DNA from: Synechococcus sp. CS-1328
GTDB lineage: Bacteria; Cyanobacteriota; Cyanobacteriia; PCC-6307; Cyanobiaceae
DNA length: 59,415 nt
Direction of reading: 5' to 3'
Assembly: GCF_025128095.1 (NCBI RefSeq)
Contig: NZ_JAHLYT010000029.1
Coordinates: 1 to 59,415 of the forward strand
Below, in pieces: positions 19,613-28,431 of this stretch. The translations under genes were made by a program, and so were the position numbers. A model generated the notes under the pieces. The model saw nothing but the letters and a program-made list of their open reading frames with translations, was not told the DNA's origin and made no database searches. How positions within the stretch are numbered: the first letter of the stretch is position 1; each line of letters opens with the position of its first letter.

Positions 19613-20215
19613 CTATGGCGACTGGGTAGAGGCAGCGTCGAGCAGCGCCTCGGCTGCGTCACGGGCGTCGTTGGCGGCGCGGGGATCGCGCTCCAGAAAG
19701 GTGAGCACCAGGGCGCCTTCGAGCAGCAGGTGAAGCTGGCGGGCCAGGCGGGCCGGATCGGGGATGGCGAGGTCGCGGCAGAGAGTCTCCAGCAGCTCGC
19801 GACAGCCGGCCTTGAAGGCTTCGGCCGCCTGGCGGGGCCGATCGCCCGGCTCGGGGTATTCACTGGCCGCCTTGATGAACAGGCAGCCGTGGTACGAGGG
19901 TGAGCACACCCAGTCCGCCAGCCAGTCGAACACCGCCAGAACCTGGCCGCGGCTGCCTCCGCTGGCGGCCGCCAGCCTGGCGGTGAGCGATGTGCCGATC
20001 TCGCCGGCCAGGCGCTCCAGCACGGCGGCGATCAACTCCTCCTTGGAGCCGAACTGCTTGTAGAGGGTCATCTTGGCCACGCCGGCCTCGGCCAGAAGCG
20101 TGTCGATGCCCACGGCCCGGTAGCCCTGGCGGGAGAAGAGGTTGTGGGCGGTGCTGAGCAGGGCATCCCGCTTGGCTGAGGCGGGTCGGGCGCGCGGGCC
20201 CCGGCTGCCGGTCAT
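19613..20215 (-). CDS. TetR/AcrR-family transcriptional regulator
   Basis: 200 residues. The N-terminal helix-turn-helix (LLSTAHNLFSRQGYRAVGID, then AEAGVAKMTLYKQFGSKEELI) is canonical TetR. The C-terminal ~120 residues form the helical ligand/dimer domain. It is transcribed divergently from a GST and a PNPOx-like gene, and the intervening DNA holds two near-identical palindrome-like sites, so autoregulation plus control of the GST operon is likely (inference). The C-terminal half resembles regulators responding to electrophiles or reactive small molecules, in keeping with a GST target, but the ligand is unknown. Confidence 0.93.
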   Translation of the reverse strand: MTGSRGPRARPASAKRDALLSTAHNLFSRQGYRAVGIDTLLAEAGVAKMTLYKQFGSKEELIAAVLERLAGEIGTSLTARLAAASGGSRGQVLAVFDWLADWVCSPSYHGCLFIKAASEYPEPGDRPRQAAEAFKAGCRELLETLCRDLAIPDPARLARQLHLLLEGALVLTFLERDPRAANDARDAAEALLDAASTQSP

Positions 20216-20248
20216 GACTGTCAGATCCTTGCGTCGAGCCTAGTCCGT

Positions 20249-20295
20249 AGACAGAACGGTCTGCTATCTTTTGGAAGGCAGACGGGTCTGTCTAC
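20249..20295. promoter_or_regulatory. Pair of TetR-type operator-like sites, overlapping a likely -10
   Basis: Site 1 (20249-20266, TAGACAGA-ACGG-TCTGCT) and site 2 (20278-20295 read on the reverse strand, TAGACAGA-CCCG-TCTGCC) share the same half-sites, TAGACAGA and TCTGC, separated by four bases but in opposite orientation. Site 1 is close to the NemR-box pattern TAGACC-N4-GGTCTA. TGCTATCTT at 20262-20270 looks like an extended -10 for the GST gene, so a bound repressor would block it. The sites lie in the divergent region between the tetR-like gene and the GST. Confidence 0.65.
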
Positions 20296-20322
20296 TGCTG
20301 AGTGCCCCGGCCTTTTCTTCTT

Positions 20323-20427
20323 TCTGTCTTCTGTCTTCTGTCTTCTGTGCTCTTTGCTCTGTGCTCCGTGCTCCGTGCTCCGTGCTCGGCCCACAGCTCA
20401 CAGCTCACGTCCCAAAGCCCACAACCC
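20323..20427 (+). repeat. Heptanucleotide tandem repeat, about 15 units, in the GST leader
   Basis: Consecutive 7-bp units run from 20323 to 20427 and drift in sequence: TCTGTCT x3, TCTGTGC/TCTTTGC x3, TCCGTGC x3, then TCGGCCC, ACAGCTC x2, ACGTCCC, AAAGCCC, ACAACCC. The array starts about 30 nt after the operator pair and ends 17 nt before the GST start codon, so it would form most of the 5' untranslated leader. It resembles the short tandemly repeated repetitive sequences known from cyanobacteria. Confidence 0.88.
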
Positions 20428-20444
20428 TTTCGCGCTTCACTGCC

Positions 20445-21068
20445 ATGCTTCGTCTCCACGGCCACGAACTCTCCGGCAACAGCTACAAGGTGCGCCTGCT
20501 GCTCGCGTTGCTCGGCGTCCCCTACGAATGGGTGCGCGTTGATCTGATGCAGGGGGAGCACAAGCAAGCCGCTTTCCTGGCGCTCAATCCCTTCGGCCAG
20601 GTGCCGTTGCTGGAGGAAGACGGCACCACCCTGTCCGATGCCCAGGCGATCCTCTTTTATCTGGCCGCTCGCCAGGGCGATGGCCAGTGGCTTCCCGCCG
20701 ACCCGCTTGAGCAGGCTCGGGTGGTGCGGTGGCTCTCCACCGCCGCCGGTGAGGTGCGGCAGGGCCCTGAGAGTGCCCGCCTGCACCATCTGTTCGGTGT
20801 CAAGGCGATTCCGATCGAGCGTGCCCAGGAGAAGGCCGCCTTCATCCTGGATCAACTGGAGCGGCACCTGGGCGATCGGGATTGGCTGGAGCTGGATCGC
20901 CCCACCATCGCCGACGTCGCCGTGTTCCCCTATGTGGCGCTCGCTGGTGACGGCGGCATCGATCTGGCCCCCTACCCCAACGTTCTGGCCTGGATCGACC
21001 GGATCCAGGCGCTGCCGGGCTATGTGCCGATGAAGGGGCTGGACGCCACCGCGGAGACCCAGCCATGA
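20445..21068 (+). CDS. Glutathione S-transferase family protein
   Basis: 207 residues starting at ATG 20445 (MLRLHGHELSGNSYKV). N-terminal thioredoxin-fold domain with the SGNSYKVRLLLALLG helix (likely catalytic Ser10 or Ser13), NPFGQVPLLEEDG including the cis-Pro, and DAQAILFYLA for the glutathione gamma-glutamyl contact. The C-terminal helical domain has DRPTIADVAVFPYVAL. Conjugation or dehalogenation of electrophiles is expected; the substrate is unknown. It overlaps the start of the following PNPOx-like gene by 4 nt (ATGA) and is probably controlled by the divergent TetR-type protein. Confidence 0.93.
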   Translation: MLRLHGHELSGNSYKVRLLLALLGVPYEWVRVDLMQGEHKQAAFLALNPFGQVPLLEEDGTTLSDAQAILFYLAARQGDGQWLPADPLEQARVVRWLSTAAGEVRQGPESARLHHLFGVKAIPIERAQEKAAFILDQLERHLGDRDWLELDRPTIADVAVFPYVALAGDGGIDLAPYPNVLAWIDRIQALPGYVPMKGLDATAETQP

Positions 21069-21703
21069 GCCAGCACTACCTCCACCGCCATCTCACCCCT
21101 GCCGTGGGGGAGGCCCAGGAGCAGGCCTATGGGCAGAAGATCTACGGCGTGCCGGACGCCCCGGAGCCCGATCGTCTCGGCGCCAAGGAGATCGCTTTCA
21201 TCGGCGCCCGTGACAGCTTCTATCTGGCCAGCCTCACCGAAACTGGGGCGCCTTACCTCCAGCATCGCGGCGGTCCGGTGGGTTTTCTGCGGGTGCTCGA
21301 TGAGCGAACCCTCGGCTTCGCCGATTACAGCGGCAACCGCCAACTGCTCACCACCGGCCATCTGCGCCGCGATCCGCGGGTGGCCCTGTTCCTGATGGAT
21401 TACCCCAACCGCCGGCGCCTGAAGCTCGATGGCATCGCCGAGGTGTTGCCGCTGGATGCTGATCCTGCCCTGCGTGCCCAGCTGCTGCAGGAAGATCCAG
21501 GTGCGGGTGCGGTGGAACGCCTGTTCCGCATCGCGGTGGACGGCTTCGACTGGAACTGCCCGCAATTCATCACGCCCCGCTTCACGGCGGCGGAGGTGGA
21601 GCATGCGGCGCAGCCACTGCGGCAGCGCATCGCCGACCTTGAGGCCGAGCTGCTTCGGCTTCGATCTTTCGACCGCAATGGGGAGCCTGTGGATGGGGGC
21701 TGA
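21065..21703 (+). CDS. Pyridoxamine 5'-phosphate oxidase-like FMN-binding protein
   Basis: 212 residues. The split-barrel flavin-binding pattern is visible: ARDSFYLASLTETGAPYLQHRGGPVGFLRV, FADYSGNRQLLTTGHLRRDPRVALFLMDY and a RRLKLDGIAEVL strand. A C-terminal coiled segment of ~25 residues (QRIADLEAELLRLRSF) is added. Members of this family bind FMN or related cofactors; the substrate is not evident. It is coupled to the GST gene by ATGA overlap, and both may act on the electrophile sensed by the TetR-type regulator (inference). Confidence 0.88.
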   Translation: MSQHYLHRHLTPAVGEAQEQAYGQKIYGVPDAPEPDRLGAKEIAFIGARDSFYLASLTETGAPYLQHRGGPVGFLRVLDERTLGFADYSGNRQLLTTGHLRRDPRVALFLMDYPNRRRLKLDGIAEVLPLDADPALRAQLLQEDPGAGAVERLFRIAVDGFDWNCPQFITPRFTAAEVEHAAQPLRQRIADLEAELLRLRSFDRNGEPVDGG

Positions 21704-21741
21704 CGGCTCGGTGCCAGCGGTTGGGCCTGGCTGCGGAGGAC

Positions 21742-23073
21742 CTACGACCCCAGCAGAGCCGTGCACTCGAGCCGCTCATGGCGGGCGTCCGTGAGCTGCA
21801 GGCGCAGCCGGATGGTCTCGGCCAGATGCTCGGCATCATCCGCAACGCCGCTGAAGCGCGCCGAACCCCAGGTCTGCAGCCAGGGCAGACCGATGAAATA
21901 CAGCCCCGGGCTCTGGGTCACCCCGCGTTCATGGGCCGGATAGCCGGCGCCATCGAACACCGGTACATCGATCCAGCGGAAATCGGCCGCGTATCCCGTG
22001 CACCAGATCACCGCCGCAAGGGGCTCCTGGATGAGATTGACCCGGTCATCGGCGATGGTCGGCGGCTGCCAGCAGGGCTGGTAGGGCGGTTCCTGAGGTG
22101 CCTCGATTCCTTCCCGCTCGATGTAGGTGTCGATGCTGTCGCGGATGCGGCGATACACCGCATCGGCCTGGTCGAGATTGCTCGCTAGATCGTCGGCAAA
22201 GGCAATCGTCTCCGCAGCGAGACTGAGCAGCCGACCATGTAGCACCATCCCTTGGTGGGCATGGTGGCGCAGATCAATCTCCCGCCCCCCATCCCTGCCG
22301 GTGAGGTAGTGATTGGTCTTGCCACGTACCAGCCTGGGGTCGGGGTGGTGATCGATCGGCATGGCGTAGTAGCCCATCCGATCCAGCCAGTCGACCACAT
22401 CCTTGCCGCGATAGCGACGGGGTGAACGGGGTGCCGAGCCCACACTCAGATGCACCCTGCGGCCGGCGAGGAACAGGTCTTCGGCGATCTGACAACCCGA
22501 CTGGCCACTGCCGACCACCAGCACGGGCCCGGCCGGCAGTTGGTCTGGATTGCGGTAGTTGCGGGCATCCAGCTGAATCACAGAGGAGGGAAGCCGCTCC
22601 GCCTGCGGATGCCGCTTCGGTTTGTGGTAACCACCGGTGGCCACGATCACATGATCGGCTTCAATTTCACCGGCGCTGGTGGTGAGCGCGTAGCTGCCAC
22701 CACACCAGCGCAGGCGCTCCACACTCACCCCTTCCTGCACATCCGCAGCGATGGCATCGGCGAATCGGCGCACGTAGGCCACGATCTCGTCACGCACCAT
22801 GAAGCCTTGCGGATCATTCCCGTCATAGGGAAAGTCCGGCAGCCGGCATTGCCAGTTCGGGGTGACCAGGCAGAAGGAATCCCAGCGCTGCTGGTCCCAG
22901 GCGTAGCCGATGTGGTGCTTCTCCAGCACCAGGGGGGAGATGCCGCGGCGCTGGAGGCAGGCAGCCGCCGAAAGGCCCGCCTGTCCGCCTCCCACCACCA
23001 CGACCGGATGCTTGGGCGGCAAGGACTGTCTGGGCGGCAGTGCAGCCGAAGCAGGCAACGGTGACCCGATCAA
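21742..23073 (-). CDS. nitH: MSMEG_0569-type flavin-dependent oxidoreductase (NitH of the Nit1C cluster)
   Basis: 443 residues with a TTG start as read. The FAD-binding Rossmann motif [10 protein letters not shown] is near residue 27 and a second NADPH-type motif [10 protein letters not shown] is in the middle, with the flavin monooxygenase-like ATG motif [12 protein letters not shown] and a C-terminal WCTGYAADF. This is the flavoprotein of the cluster known as Nit1C/MSMEG_0569 and associated with cyanide or nitrile assimilation and nitrogen starvation. It lies divergently next to nitB, sharing a 174-nt intergenic region. The true start could differ by a few codons because no ATG is present in front of [12 protein letters not shown]. 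Confidence 0.9.
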   Translation of the reverse strand: MIGSPLPASAALPPRQSLPPKHPVVVVGGGQAGLSAAACLQRRGISPLVLEKHHIGYAWDQQRWDSFCLVTPNWQCRLPDFPYDGNDPQGFMVRDEIVAYVRRFADAIAADVQEGVSVERLRWCGGSYALTTSAGEIEADHVIVATGGYHKPKRHPQAERLPSSVIQLDARNYRNPDQLPAGPVLVVGSGQSGCQIAEDLFLAGRRVHLSVGSAPRSPRRYRGKDVVDWLDRMGYYAMPIDHHPDPRLVRGKTNHYLTGRDGGREIDLRHHAHQGMVLHGRLLSLAAETIAFADDLASNLDQADAVYRRIRDSIDTYIEREGIEAPQEPPYQPCWQPPTIADDRVNLIQEPLAAVIWCTGYAADFRWIDVPVFDGAGYPAHERGVTQSPGLYFIGLPWLQTWGSARFSGVADDAEHLAETIRLRLQLTDARHERLECTALLGS

Positions 23074-23087
23074 ACAGAGGAACCAGT

Positions 23088-23103
23088 GTCCGCGGCAGCG
23101 GAC
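23088..23103. other. Small inverted repeat in the nitH/nitB intergenic region
   Basis: GTCCGC-GGCA-GCGGAC: a perfect 6-bp stem with a 4-nt loop, located 15 nt upstream of the nitH start codon in the divergent promoter region. It could be a regulator site or leader hairpin of nitH. It is short, so chance cannot be excluded. Confidence 0.35.
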
Positions 23104-23247
23104 GAAAGGCCGGTAGCCATTGCCACATCAGCGCAGAGAACGTCCTGTTCCGGCTGGCCGACGATTCGGTTGCATCGGTCACACAAAACAAAAGTAAACG
23201 CGTGGGAGGGTTCGGGCCGGATTGCGCTCCCAGACAGCCCCACCCCC

Positions 23248-23730
23248 ATGCCTGAAGTCACCCGTCCCGCCAACCAGCCGGGCGATTTTCTCGTTGATTA
23301 CGAAGAGAAAGTCTTTCCTGATGTCAAAGCGGAGCCTGGGGAGAAGGCCTTGGTGACCTTTCACACAGTCGCTTTCGAAGGTTCGATCGGTCTGGTCAAT
23401 CTGCTCCAGGCCAGCCGCTTGATCACCAAGGGCTTCGAGACCTCGATCCTGTTGTATGGCCCGGGGGTCACCCTGGGTGTTCAACGGGGATTCCCCAAGC
23501 TGGGCGATGCGGCCTTTGACGGCCATCTCAACTTCAATGCCCGGATCCAGAAGTTCATGGGCCAGGGCGGCAAGGTCTACGCCTGCCGCTTTGCCCTCCA
23601 GGCTCTGTACGGCCACGGCGAAGGGGCCCTGATCCCAGGCATCACCCCCATCAATCCCCTCGACGTGCTGGACATCGTCTTGATGCACCGCAAGGATGGG
23701 GCCTTCATCCTCGACACCTGGACCCTCTGA
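23248..23730 (+). CDS. nitB: MSMEG_0572/Sll0783-family nitrogen-starvation protein (NitB)
   Basis: 160 residues from ATG 23248 ([20 protein letters not shown]). The sequence [38 protein letters not shown] and [17 protein letters not shown] is typical of this family, which has a DsrE-like appearance. Its function is unknown; family members accumulate under nitrogen starvation (Synechocystis Sll0783). It is the first gene of the forward cluster, 32 nt before the nitrilase. Confidence 0.92.
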   Translation: MPEVTRPANQPGDFLVDYEEKVFPDVKAEPGEKALVTFHTVAFEGSIGLVNLLQASRLITKGFETSILLYGPGVTLGVQRGFPKLGDAAFDGHLNFNARIQKFMGQGGKVYACRFALQALYGHGEGALIPGITPINPLDVLDIVLMHRKDGAFILDTWTL

Positions 23731-23762
23731 GGTCTTTGCTTCGGACCTTTCGGATGTCTCCC

Positions 23763-24773
23763 ATGGCCAGCACGATCACCGTTGCGGCGGCGCAGATTCG
23801 TCCGGTTCTGTTCAGCCTTGAGGGGTCCGTGGCCCGGGTGCTCGCGGCCATGGCGGAGGCTGCCGCTTCAGGAGTTGAGTTGATCGTCTTTCCGGAGACG
23901 TTTCTTCCCTATTACCCCTACTTCTCCTTCGTGGAGCCGGCCGTGCTGATGGGTGCCTCCCATCTGCGCCTCTATGAGCAGGCCGTGGTGATCCCCGGAC
24001 CGGAGATCAGTCAGATCTGCTCAGCCGCCATCCAGCACGGCATGCATGTGCTGCTCGGGGTGAACGAACGCGATGGCGGCAGCCTCTACAACACCCAACT
24101 GCTGATTGATGCCTCCGGCACGATTGTGCTGAAGCGCCGCAAGATCACCCCCACGTACCACGAACGCATGGTCTGGGGACAGGGGGATGGCGCCGGTTTG
24201 CAGGTGGTGCCGACGGCCCTGGGCCGCATCGGTGCCCTGGCCTGCTGGGAGCACTACAACCCCCTGGCCCGCTTCGCCCTGATGACCCAGGGGGAGGAAA
24301 TCCACTGCGCCCAGTTCCCCGGATCGCTCGTGGGTCCGATCTTCTCCGAGCAGACCGCCGTGACCCTGCGGCATCACGCCCTCGAAGCAGGTTGCTTCGT
24401 GGTGTCGTCCACCGCCTGGCTGGACCCGGCCGACCATGCCGCGATCACTCCCGACCCTGCCCTTCATCGCGCCTTTCAGGGGGGCTGCCACACCGCGGTG
24501 ATCAGCCCGGAAGGCCGCTATCTGGCCGGCCCACTGCCGGAGGGTGAAGGTCTGGCGATCGCCACCCTCGACACCGCCCTGATCACCAAACGCAAACGCA
24601 TGATGGACAGTGTGGGGCACTACAGCCGTCCCGATCTGCTGGGGCTGCGCATCAACGCAACTCCGGCCAGCCAGGTGGACCCGATGCTGATCCCAGGGGC
24701 AGCGCAGGACAGCTTCGCTCCGTCAGGCGCCTCGGTTCTGCTATCTTCCGCCGAGGCCCAGGCCCATGGCTGA
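23763..24773 (+). CDS. nitC: Nit1-type nitrilase (NitC, Sll0784-like)
   Basis: 336 residues from ATG 23763 (an ATG 9 nt upstream would add three residues). The catalytic triad of the nitrilase superfamily is intact: E45 in VFPETFLP, K128 in [12 protein letters not shown] and C162 in ACWEHYNPL. The CWEHYNPL context is that of true nitrilases, which hydrolyse R-CN to the acid and ammonia. In the Nit1C clusters studied elsewhere this enzyme is needed for growth on cyanide or nitriles. The stop overlaps the ATG of nitD by 8 nt. Confidence 0.95.
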   Translation: MASTITVAAAQIRPVLFSLEGSVARVLAAMAEAAASGVELIVFPETFLPYYPYFSFVEPAVLMGASHLRLYEQAVVIPGPEISQICSAAIQHGMHVLLGVNERDGGSLYNTQLLIDASGTIVLKRRKITPTYHERMVWGQGDGAGLQVVPTALGRIGALACWEHYNPLARFALMTQGEEIHCAQFPGSLVGPIFSEQTAVTLRHHALEAGCFVVSSTAWLDPADHAAITPDPALHRAFQGGCHTAVISPEGRYLAGPLPEGEGLAIATLDTALITKRKRMMDSVGHYSRPDLLGLRINATPASQVDPMLIPGAAQDSFAPSGASVLLSSAEAQAHG

Positions 24774-25890
24774 AGCCTCCAAGTCGGCTCTGGTTGGCCA
24801 GAGTCTCGGACGTTTCGTGACTGAGCTGCAGGTGCAGGGGGTGGTGGACCCCGCCGTTGCCGGCAACCAGGGGCGCCGCGGCGGAGCCGGTCCCTCGGAC
24901 CATCGCGCCCTCACGATCGCGGGCACCACCGTGATGGTTCCCGTCTACAACGCGGTGTCCCAGGACTCCCCGTTCCGCCTGGAGCAGGCTGCCGATGGAG
25001 CGGTTGCCGTGACCGACCGGCCCGGCACAAGCCTGGCCGCCGTGGAGCCTCCGCCGCAACCACGCTTCTACGGCCTCTCCACCGCCGACGGCACGCCCTA
25101 TAGCGCCATCGCTCTGCTGCATGGCCGCGATGTGCTGGCCACCACCTTGCTCCAGACCTGCATCCGCTTTCGGGATCGCAGCCAGTCGTGCCAGTTCTGC
25201 GCCATTGAGCAATCCCTCGAGAACGGACGCACGCTGGTGCGCAAGACCCCCGAGCAGGTGGCGGAGGTGGCCGAGGCGGCCGTGCGGCTCGATGGTGTGC
25301 GCCAGCTGGTGATGACCACCGGCACCCCGAACAGTGACGATCGGGGGGCCCGGCTGATGGCGGAAACGGCGGCGGCGGTGAAGGCGCGATTGGACCTGCC
25401 GATCCAGGGCCAGTGCGAGCCCCCGGAGGATCCGATCTGGTATCTCCGCATGAAGCAGGCCGGGATTGACAGCCTGGGCATGCACCTGGAAGTGGTGGAC
25501 GAGGAGGTACGCCGTCGCGTACTCCCCGGCAAATCGGAGCTCAGTCTGGAGCGCTATGTCGAGGCCTTCGAGCAGGCCGTGGCCGTGTTCGGCCGCGGGC
25601 AGGTGAGCACCTATCTGCTGGCGGGCCTGGGCGACAGTGCCAGCTCCCTGATCTCCTGCAGCGAACGGCTGATTGCGATCGGCGTCTATCCCTTCGTGGT
25701 GCCCTTTGTACCGATCTCGGGTACTCCTCTGCAGCACCACCCGGCCCCGAGTACCGACTTCATGGTCGAGATCTACGAGGCCGTGGGCAGGTTGCTGGCC
25801 CAGTCCGACATCCGTTCGGACCGCATGGCCGCCGGCTGCGCCAAGTGCGGTGCCTGCTCGGCCCTCTCCCTGTTTGAAAACGCGTCCTGA
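24766..25890 (+). CDS. nitD: MSMEG_0568-family radical SAM protein (NitD, Sll0785-like)
   Basis: 374 residues. The radical SAM cysteines are C132, C142 and C145 (spacing CX9CX2C), which is atypical compared with CX3CX2C but seen in this family. A second Cys cluster, C358-C361-C364 (CX2CX2C), is at the C-terminus and may hold an auxiliary cluster. The sequence also shows [20 protein letters not shown] and a [21 protein letters not shown] segment, similar to biotin-synthase-like or lipoyl-synthase-like barrels. The reaction is unknown. It overlaps nitC and is followed by nitE 14 nt later. Confidence 0.93.
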   Translation: MAEASKSALVGQSLGRFVTELQVQGVVDPAVAGNQGRRGGAGPSDHRALTIAGTTVMVPVYNAVSQDSPFRLEQAADGAVAVTDRPGTSLAAVEPPPQPRFYGLSTADGTPYSAIALLHGRDVLATTLLQTCIRFRDRSQSCQFCAIEQSLENGRTLVRKTPEQVAEVAEAAVRLDGVRQLVMTTGTPNSDDRGARLMAETAAAVKARLDLPIQGQCEPPEDPIWYLRMKQAGIDSLGMHLEVVDEEVRRRVLPGKSELSLERYVEAFEQAVAVFGRGQVSTYLLAGLGDSASSLISCSERLIAIGVYPFVVPFVPISGTPLQHHPAPSTDFMVEIYEAVGRLLAQSDIRSDRMAAGCAKCGACSALSLFENAS

Positions 25891-25904
25891 GCCATCCCGG
25901 TTCC

Positions 25905-26537
25905 ATGTTGTTCATTGATCCCAGCAGCCACGACATCGGCCGCAGCACTACCTCGGCTCCGGCCGCCTTCACCCCATCGGTGCGCTGGGGCATGGCTCTC
26001 GATGCCGAGGATTTCCAGCTCTCCCCGACGGCCAGTTCCGAGGAGTTTTCCTTCCATGTGCTCGGATCTGGCTCCAGGCTGCTGGCGAGCTACTGGGATC
26101 TGCGCAGCAGGATCTTCTGCGAGGAGCAGCACCTCTTCGAAGACTCGGATCGCGATGAGCTTGATGCCCGCGCCTACCCGATTGTTGCCCTGTCCCACAG
26201 CCATGCCCGCGCCGGTGAGGCCGTTGGTGTGGTGCGGATCGTGGAACTCAGCCCGCGGGTGTGGCAGGGCGGCCGGCTCGGGGTCGATGCCGATTTCCGC
26301 CGTCACAATCAGATCGGCAAGGGGTTGATCTGGAAGGCTGTCACCACCGCCCATGGCTGGGGTTGTGATCGCTTTCTGGCCACCGTGCAGCGTCAGAACG
26401 TTCCCTTCTTCCGGCGGCTGCACTGGCGCTCGCTCGAGCAACTCGACATCCGCGGCATCTCCCATCACCTGATGGAAGCCGATCTCTCCTATTACCGGCC
26501 CTCGCTGGAACGGCGACCGATCGCCCAGGCGGCATGA
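25905..26537 (+). CDS. nitE: MSMEG_0567/Sll0786-family GNAT N-acetyltransferase (NitE)
   Basis: 210 residues. GNAT landmarks: YWDLRSRIFCEEQHLFEDSDRDELD, AVGVVRIVEL, RLGVDADFRRHNQIGKGLIWKAV (the acetyl-CoA pyrophosphate-binding loop) and NVPFFRRLHW. The first 45 residues are a poorly conserved extension. The acceptor substrate is unknown; in the Nit1C cluster it is always found with the radical SAM and nitrilase. The stop overlaps the ATG of nitF by 4 nt. Confidence 0.92.
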   Translation: MLFIDPSSHDIGRSTTSAPAAFTPSVRWGMALDAEDFQLSPTASSEEFSFHVLGSGSRLLASYWDLRSRIFCEEQHLFEDSDRDELDARAYPIVALSHSHARAGEAVGVVRIVELSPRVWQGGRLGVDADFRRHNQIGKGLIWKAVTTAHGWGCDRFLATVQRQNVPFFRRLHWRSLEQLDIRGISHHLMEADLSYYRPSLERRPIAQAA

Positions 26538-27541
26538 CCCCCGCAGACCTGCAGGCACTGACGCTGCGGCTGCGTCAGCACCCAGGCCTGCTGGGAAAGG
26601 AGGAGATCCAGGCTCCGGCGCGCACCTTCCCGCCGTTGCCCTTTCCCGAACTGGGGCCAGCAGCTGCCCTCGGCGATGACGCCGCCTTGATCCCCGGCGT
26701 GACCGGACCCCTGCTGCTGGCCTCCGAAGGGATGGATCCCCAGCTGGTGGACGACGACCCCTGGTTCGCCGGATGGAGTGCGGTGCTGGTCAATCTCAGC
26801 GATATCGCGGCCATGGGCGGTAGCCCGCTTGCTGTGGTGAACAGCCTGTGGGCGACCGGTGACCAGCATGCCGAGCGACTGCTGGCGGGGATGCGCTTCG
26901 CCTCCGACACATTCGCCGTTCCGATGGTGGGCGGCCACACCAATCTGCACAGCCCCTACAACGCGCTCTCGGTGGCTGTGCTCGGCACCACGCCAGGCCC
27001 CGTGCTCTCGGCTCGGGCCGCCCGCCCGGGAGATCGCTGCCACCTGCTGGTGAACATCAACGGACACTTTCATCGCCATTACCCTTTCTGGGATGCCGCG
27101 ACTGAGGCGGATCCCGTCCGGCTGCGCCGCCATCTCGCTCTGCTGGTGGAGCTCGCCGGTGCCCGCATCGTGCACGGGGCGAAGGACATCAGCATGGGCG
27201 GCCTGGTGGGCACGGCCGTGATGTTCGCCGAGGCGGCGAATTGCCATCTGGAGCTGGATCTTGAGGCGCTTCAGCCGCCCGACGGTGTGGAGCTCGAAGC
27301 CTGGCTCACCTGCTTCCCCAGCTATGGCTATCTCCTGGCGGTGGATCCGTCCCAGTCGGCAGCGCTGCGGCATGCCACCGCGATCGATCCCGATCTCCTG
27401 TGCGTGGAGATCGGCAGGTTTCAGAGCGGGGATGCGGAGCTGCTGCTGAGCGCCGGGGGGGCACAATCCTGTCTGTGGCACCAGCAGGACCCGCTCACCG
27501 GTTTTGGCGCCCTGGACGATCTGGGCCAGGAGCCTCTGTGA
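26534..27541 (+). CDS. nitF: Sll0787-family AIR synthase-like protein (NitF)
   Basis: 335 residues. PurM/AIRS-fold features: LGDDAALIP, VLVNLSDIAAMGGSPLAVVN, VGGHTN and ISMGGLVGTAVMFAE, matching the ATP-binding halves of ThiL/PurM/SelD proteins. A phosphate-transfer or amide-forming step on an ATP-activated intermediate is plausible but unproven. It is coupled to nitE by ATGA overlap; nitG follows after 64 nt. Confidence 0.92.
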   Translation: MTPADLQALTLRLRQHPGLLGKEEIQAPARTFPPLPFPELGPAAALGDDAALIPGVTGPLLLASEGMDPQLVDDDPWFAGWSAVLVNLSDIAAMGGSPLAVVNSLWATGDQHAERLLAGMRFASDTFAVPMVGGHTNLHSPYNALSVAVLGTTPGPVLSARAARPGDRCHLLVNINGHFHRHYPFWDAATEADPVRLRRHLALLVELAGARIVHGAKDISMGGLVGTAVMFAEAANCHLELDLEALQPPDGVELEAWLTCFPSYGYLLAVDPSQSAALRHATAIDPDLLCVEIGRFQSGDAELLLSAGGAQSCLWHQQDPLTGFGALDDLGQEPL

Positions 27542-27605
27542 CCATGGGCACGGCGATGCCCCTGGGGGCCTGGGAGCATGGCCTGAGCCATTGCCCGATC
27601 ACCTG

Positions 27606-27884
27606 GTGCCAGAAGTTCACCTCACCCTGCAGTGGCCCGATGGCCTGAGCTCCCAGCTCTATTCACCCTCCACCGTGATCCTGGAGCACCTTCCCCCCGG
27701 CGAACAACTTTCCGTCGGCGAGGTGCAGACCCGGGGGCTGGAGGGTCTGAAGCAGGCCTCTGAGCGGGTGAGGGCGCGCTATGGATTCGCCTGCACGCGC
27801 ACCGATGAGGAGGCCATGAAACTGCAACATACTCTGGCGGCCTACCGGGCCGACCAGATGGTGGTGATCCAGTCGGGCGACTGA
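27606..27884 (+). CDS. nitG: MSMEG_0570-family nitrogen-starvation protein (NitG)
   Basis: 92 residues, GTG start at 27606. The opening [12 protein letters not shown] fits the start of this small family; an in-frame extension upstream contains no family-like sequence. The rest includes [38 protein letters not shown]. The function is unknown. It is the last of the recognised Nit1C genes here and precedes the DUF1348/DUF3050 pair. Confidence 0.9.
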   Translation: MPEVHLTLQWPDGLSSQLYSPSTVILEHLPPGEQLSVGEVQTRGLEGLKQASERVRARYGFACTRTDEEAMKLQHTLAAYRADQMVVIQSGD

Positions 27885-27963
27885 AGGGCCCACGACTCCC
27901 TTCACCACCCCCACATCTCCTGAGCGACCTCGCTCTGACCTGCTCGCTGAGACTCCCCTCGTT

Positions 27964-28431
27964 GTGACATCGAAGCCACCCCTGCCCCCGTTTGATCGCG
28001 ATGGCGCGATCCAGAAGGCCCGCATGGCAGAAAATGCCTGGAATTCCCGTGATCCCGCCAAGATCGCCCTGGCCTACAGCGAAGACAGTGTCTGGCGCAA
28101 TCGATCGGAGTTCATCAAGGGGCGCCAGGAGATCGAAGCGTTTCTGAAACGCAAATGGGCCCGCGAACTCGATTACCGCCTGATCAAGGAAGTCTGGGCC
28201 TGGCACGACAATCGAATTGCCGTGCGTTTTCAGTACGAATTTCACGACGACTCCGGCAACTGGTATCGCGCCCATGGCAACGAGAACTGGGAGTTCGATG
28301 ATCAGGGTCTGATGCGTCGTCGTGAGGCCAGCATTAACGACGTTCCGATCCGCGAATCCGAGCGCCTTTTCCTCTGGCCCCAGGGCCCGCGCCCGGATGA
28401 TCACCCGGGTCTGAGTGAACTGGGGCTGTGA
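27964..28431 (+). CDS. DUF1348 (NTF2-like, SnoaL-fold) protein
   Basis: 155 residues, GTG start. The compact sequence [42 protein letters not shown] and [30 protein letters not shown] is typical of DUF1348, an NTF2-like cone fold often with small-molecule binding or catalytic use. It follows nitG by 79 nt and overlaps the GTG of the DUF3050 gene by 4 nt, so the two are translationally coupled. No established function. Confidence 0.9.
   Translation: MTSKPPLPPFDRDGAIQKARMAENAWNSRDPAKIALAYSEDSVWRNRSEFIKGRQEIEAFLKRKWARELDYRLIKEVWAWHDNRIAVRFQYEFHDDSGNWYRAHGNENWEFDDQGLMRRREASINDVPIRESERLFLWPQGPRPDDHPGLSELGL

Noticed and set aside
20323..20427. CRISPR-like array
   Set aside because: Unit length is 7 bp with no spacers and no cas genes; it is a simple tandem repeat.
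23113..23126. Possible NtcA site (GTA-N8-CAC) upstream of nitB
   Set aside because: The second half-site is CAC instead of TAC and no -10 box occurs at the expected distance, so the nitrogen regulation expected for this cluster is not shown by this sequence.
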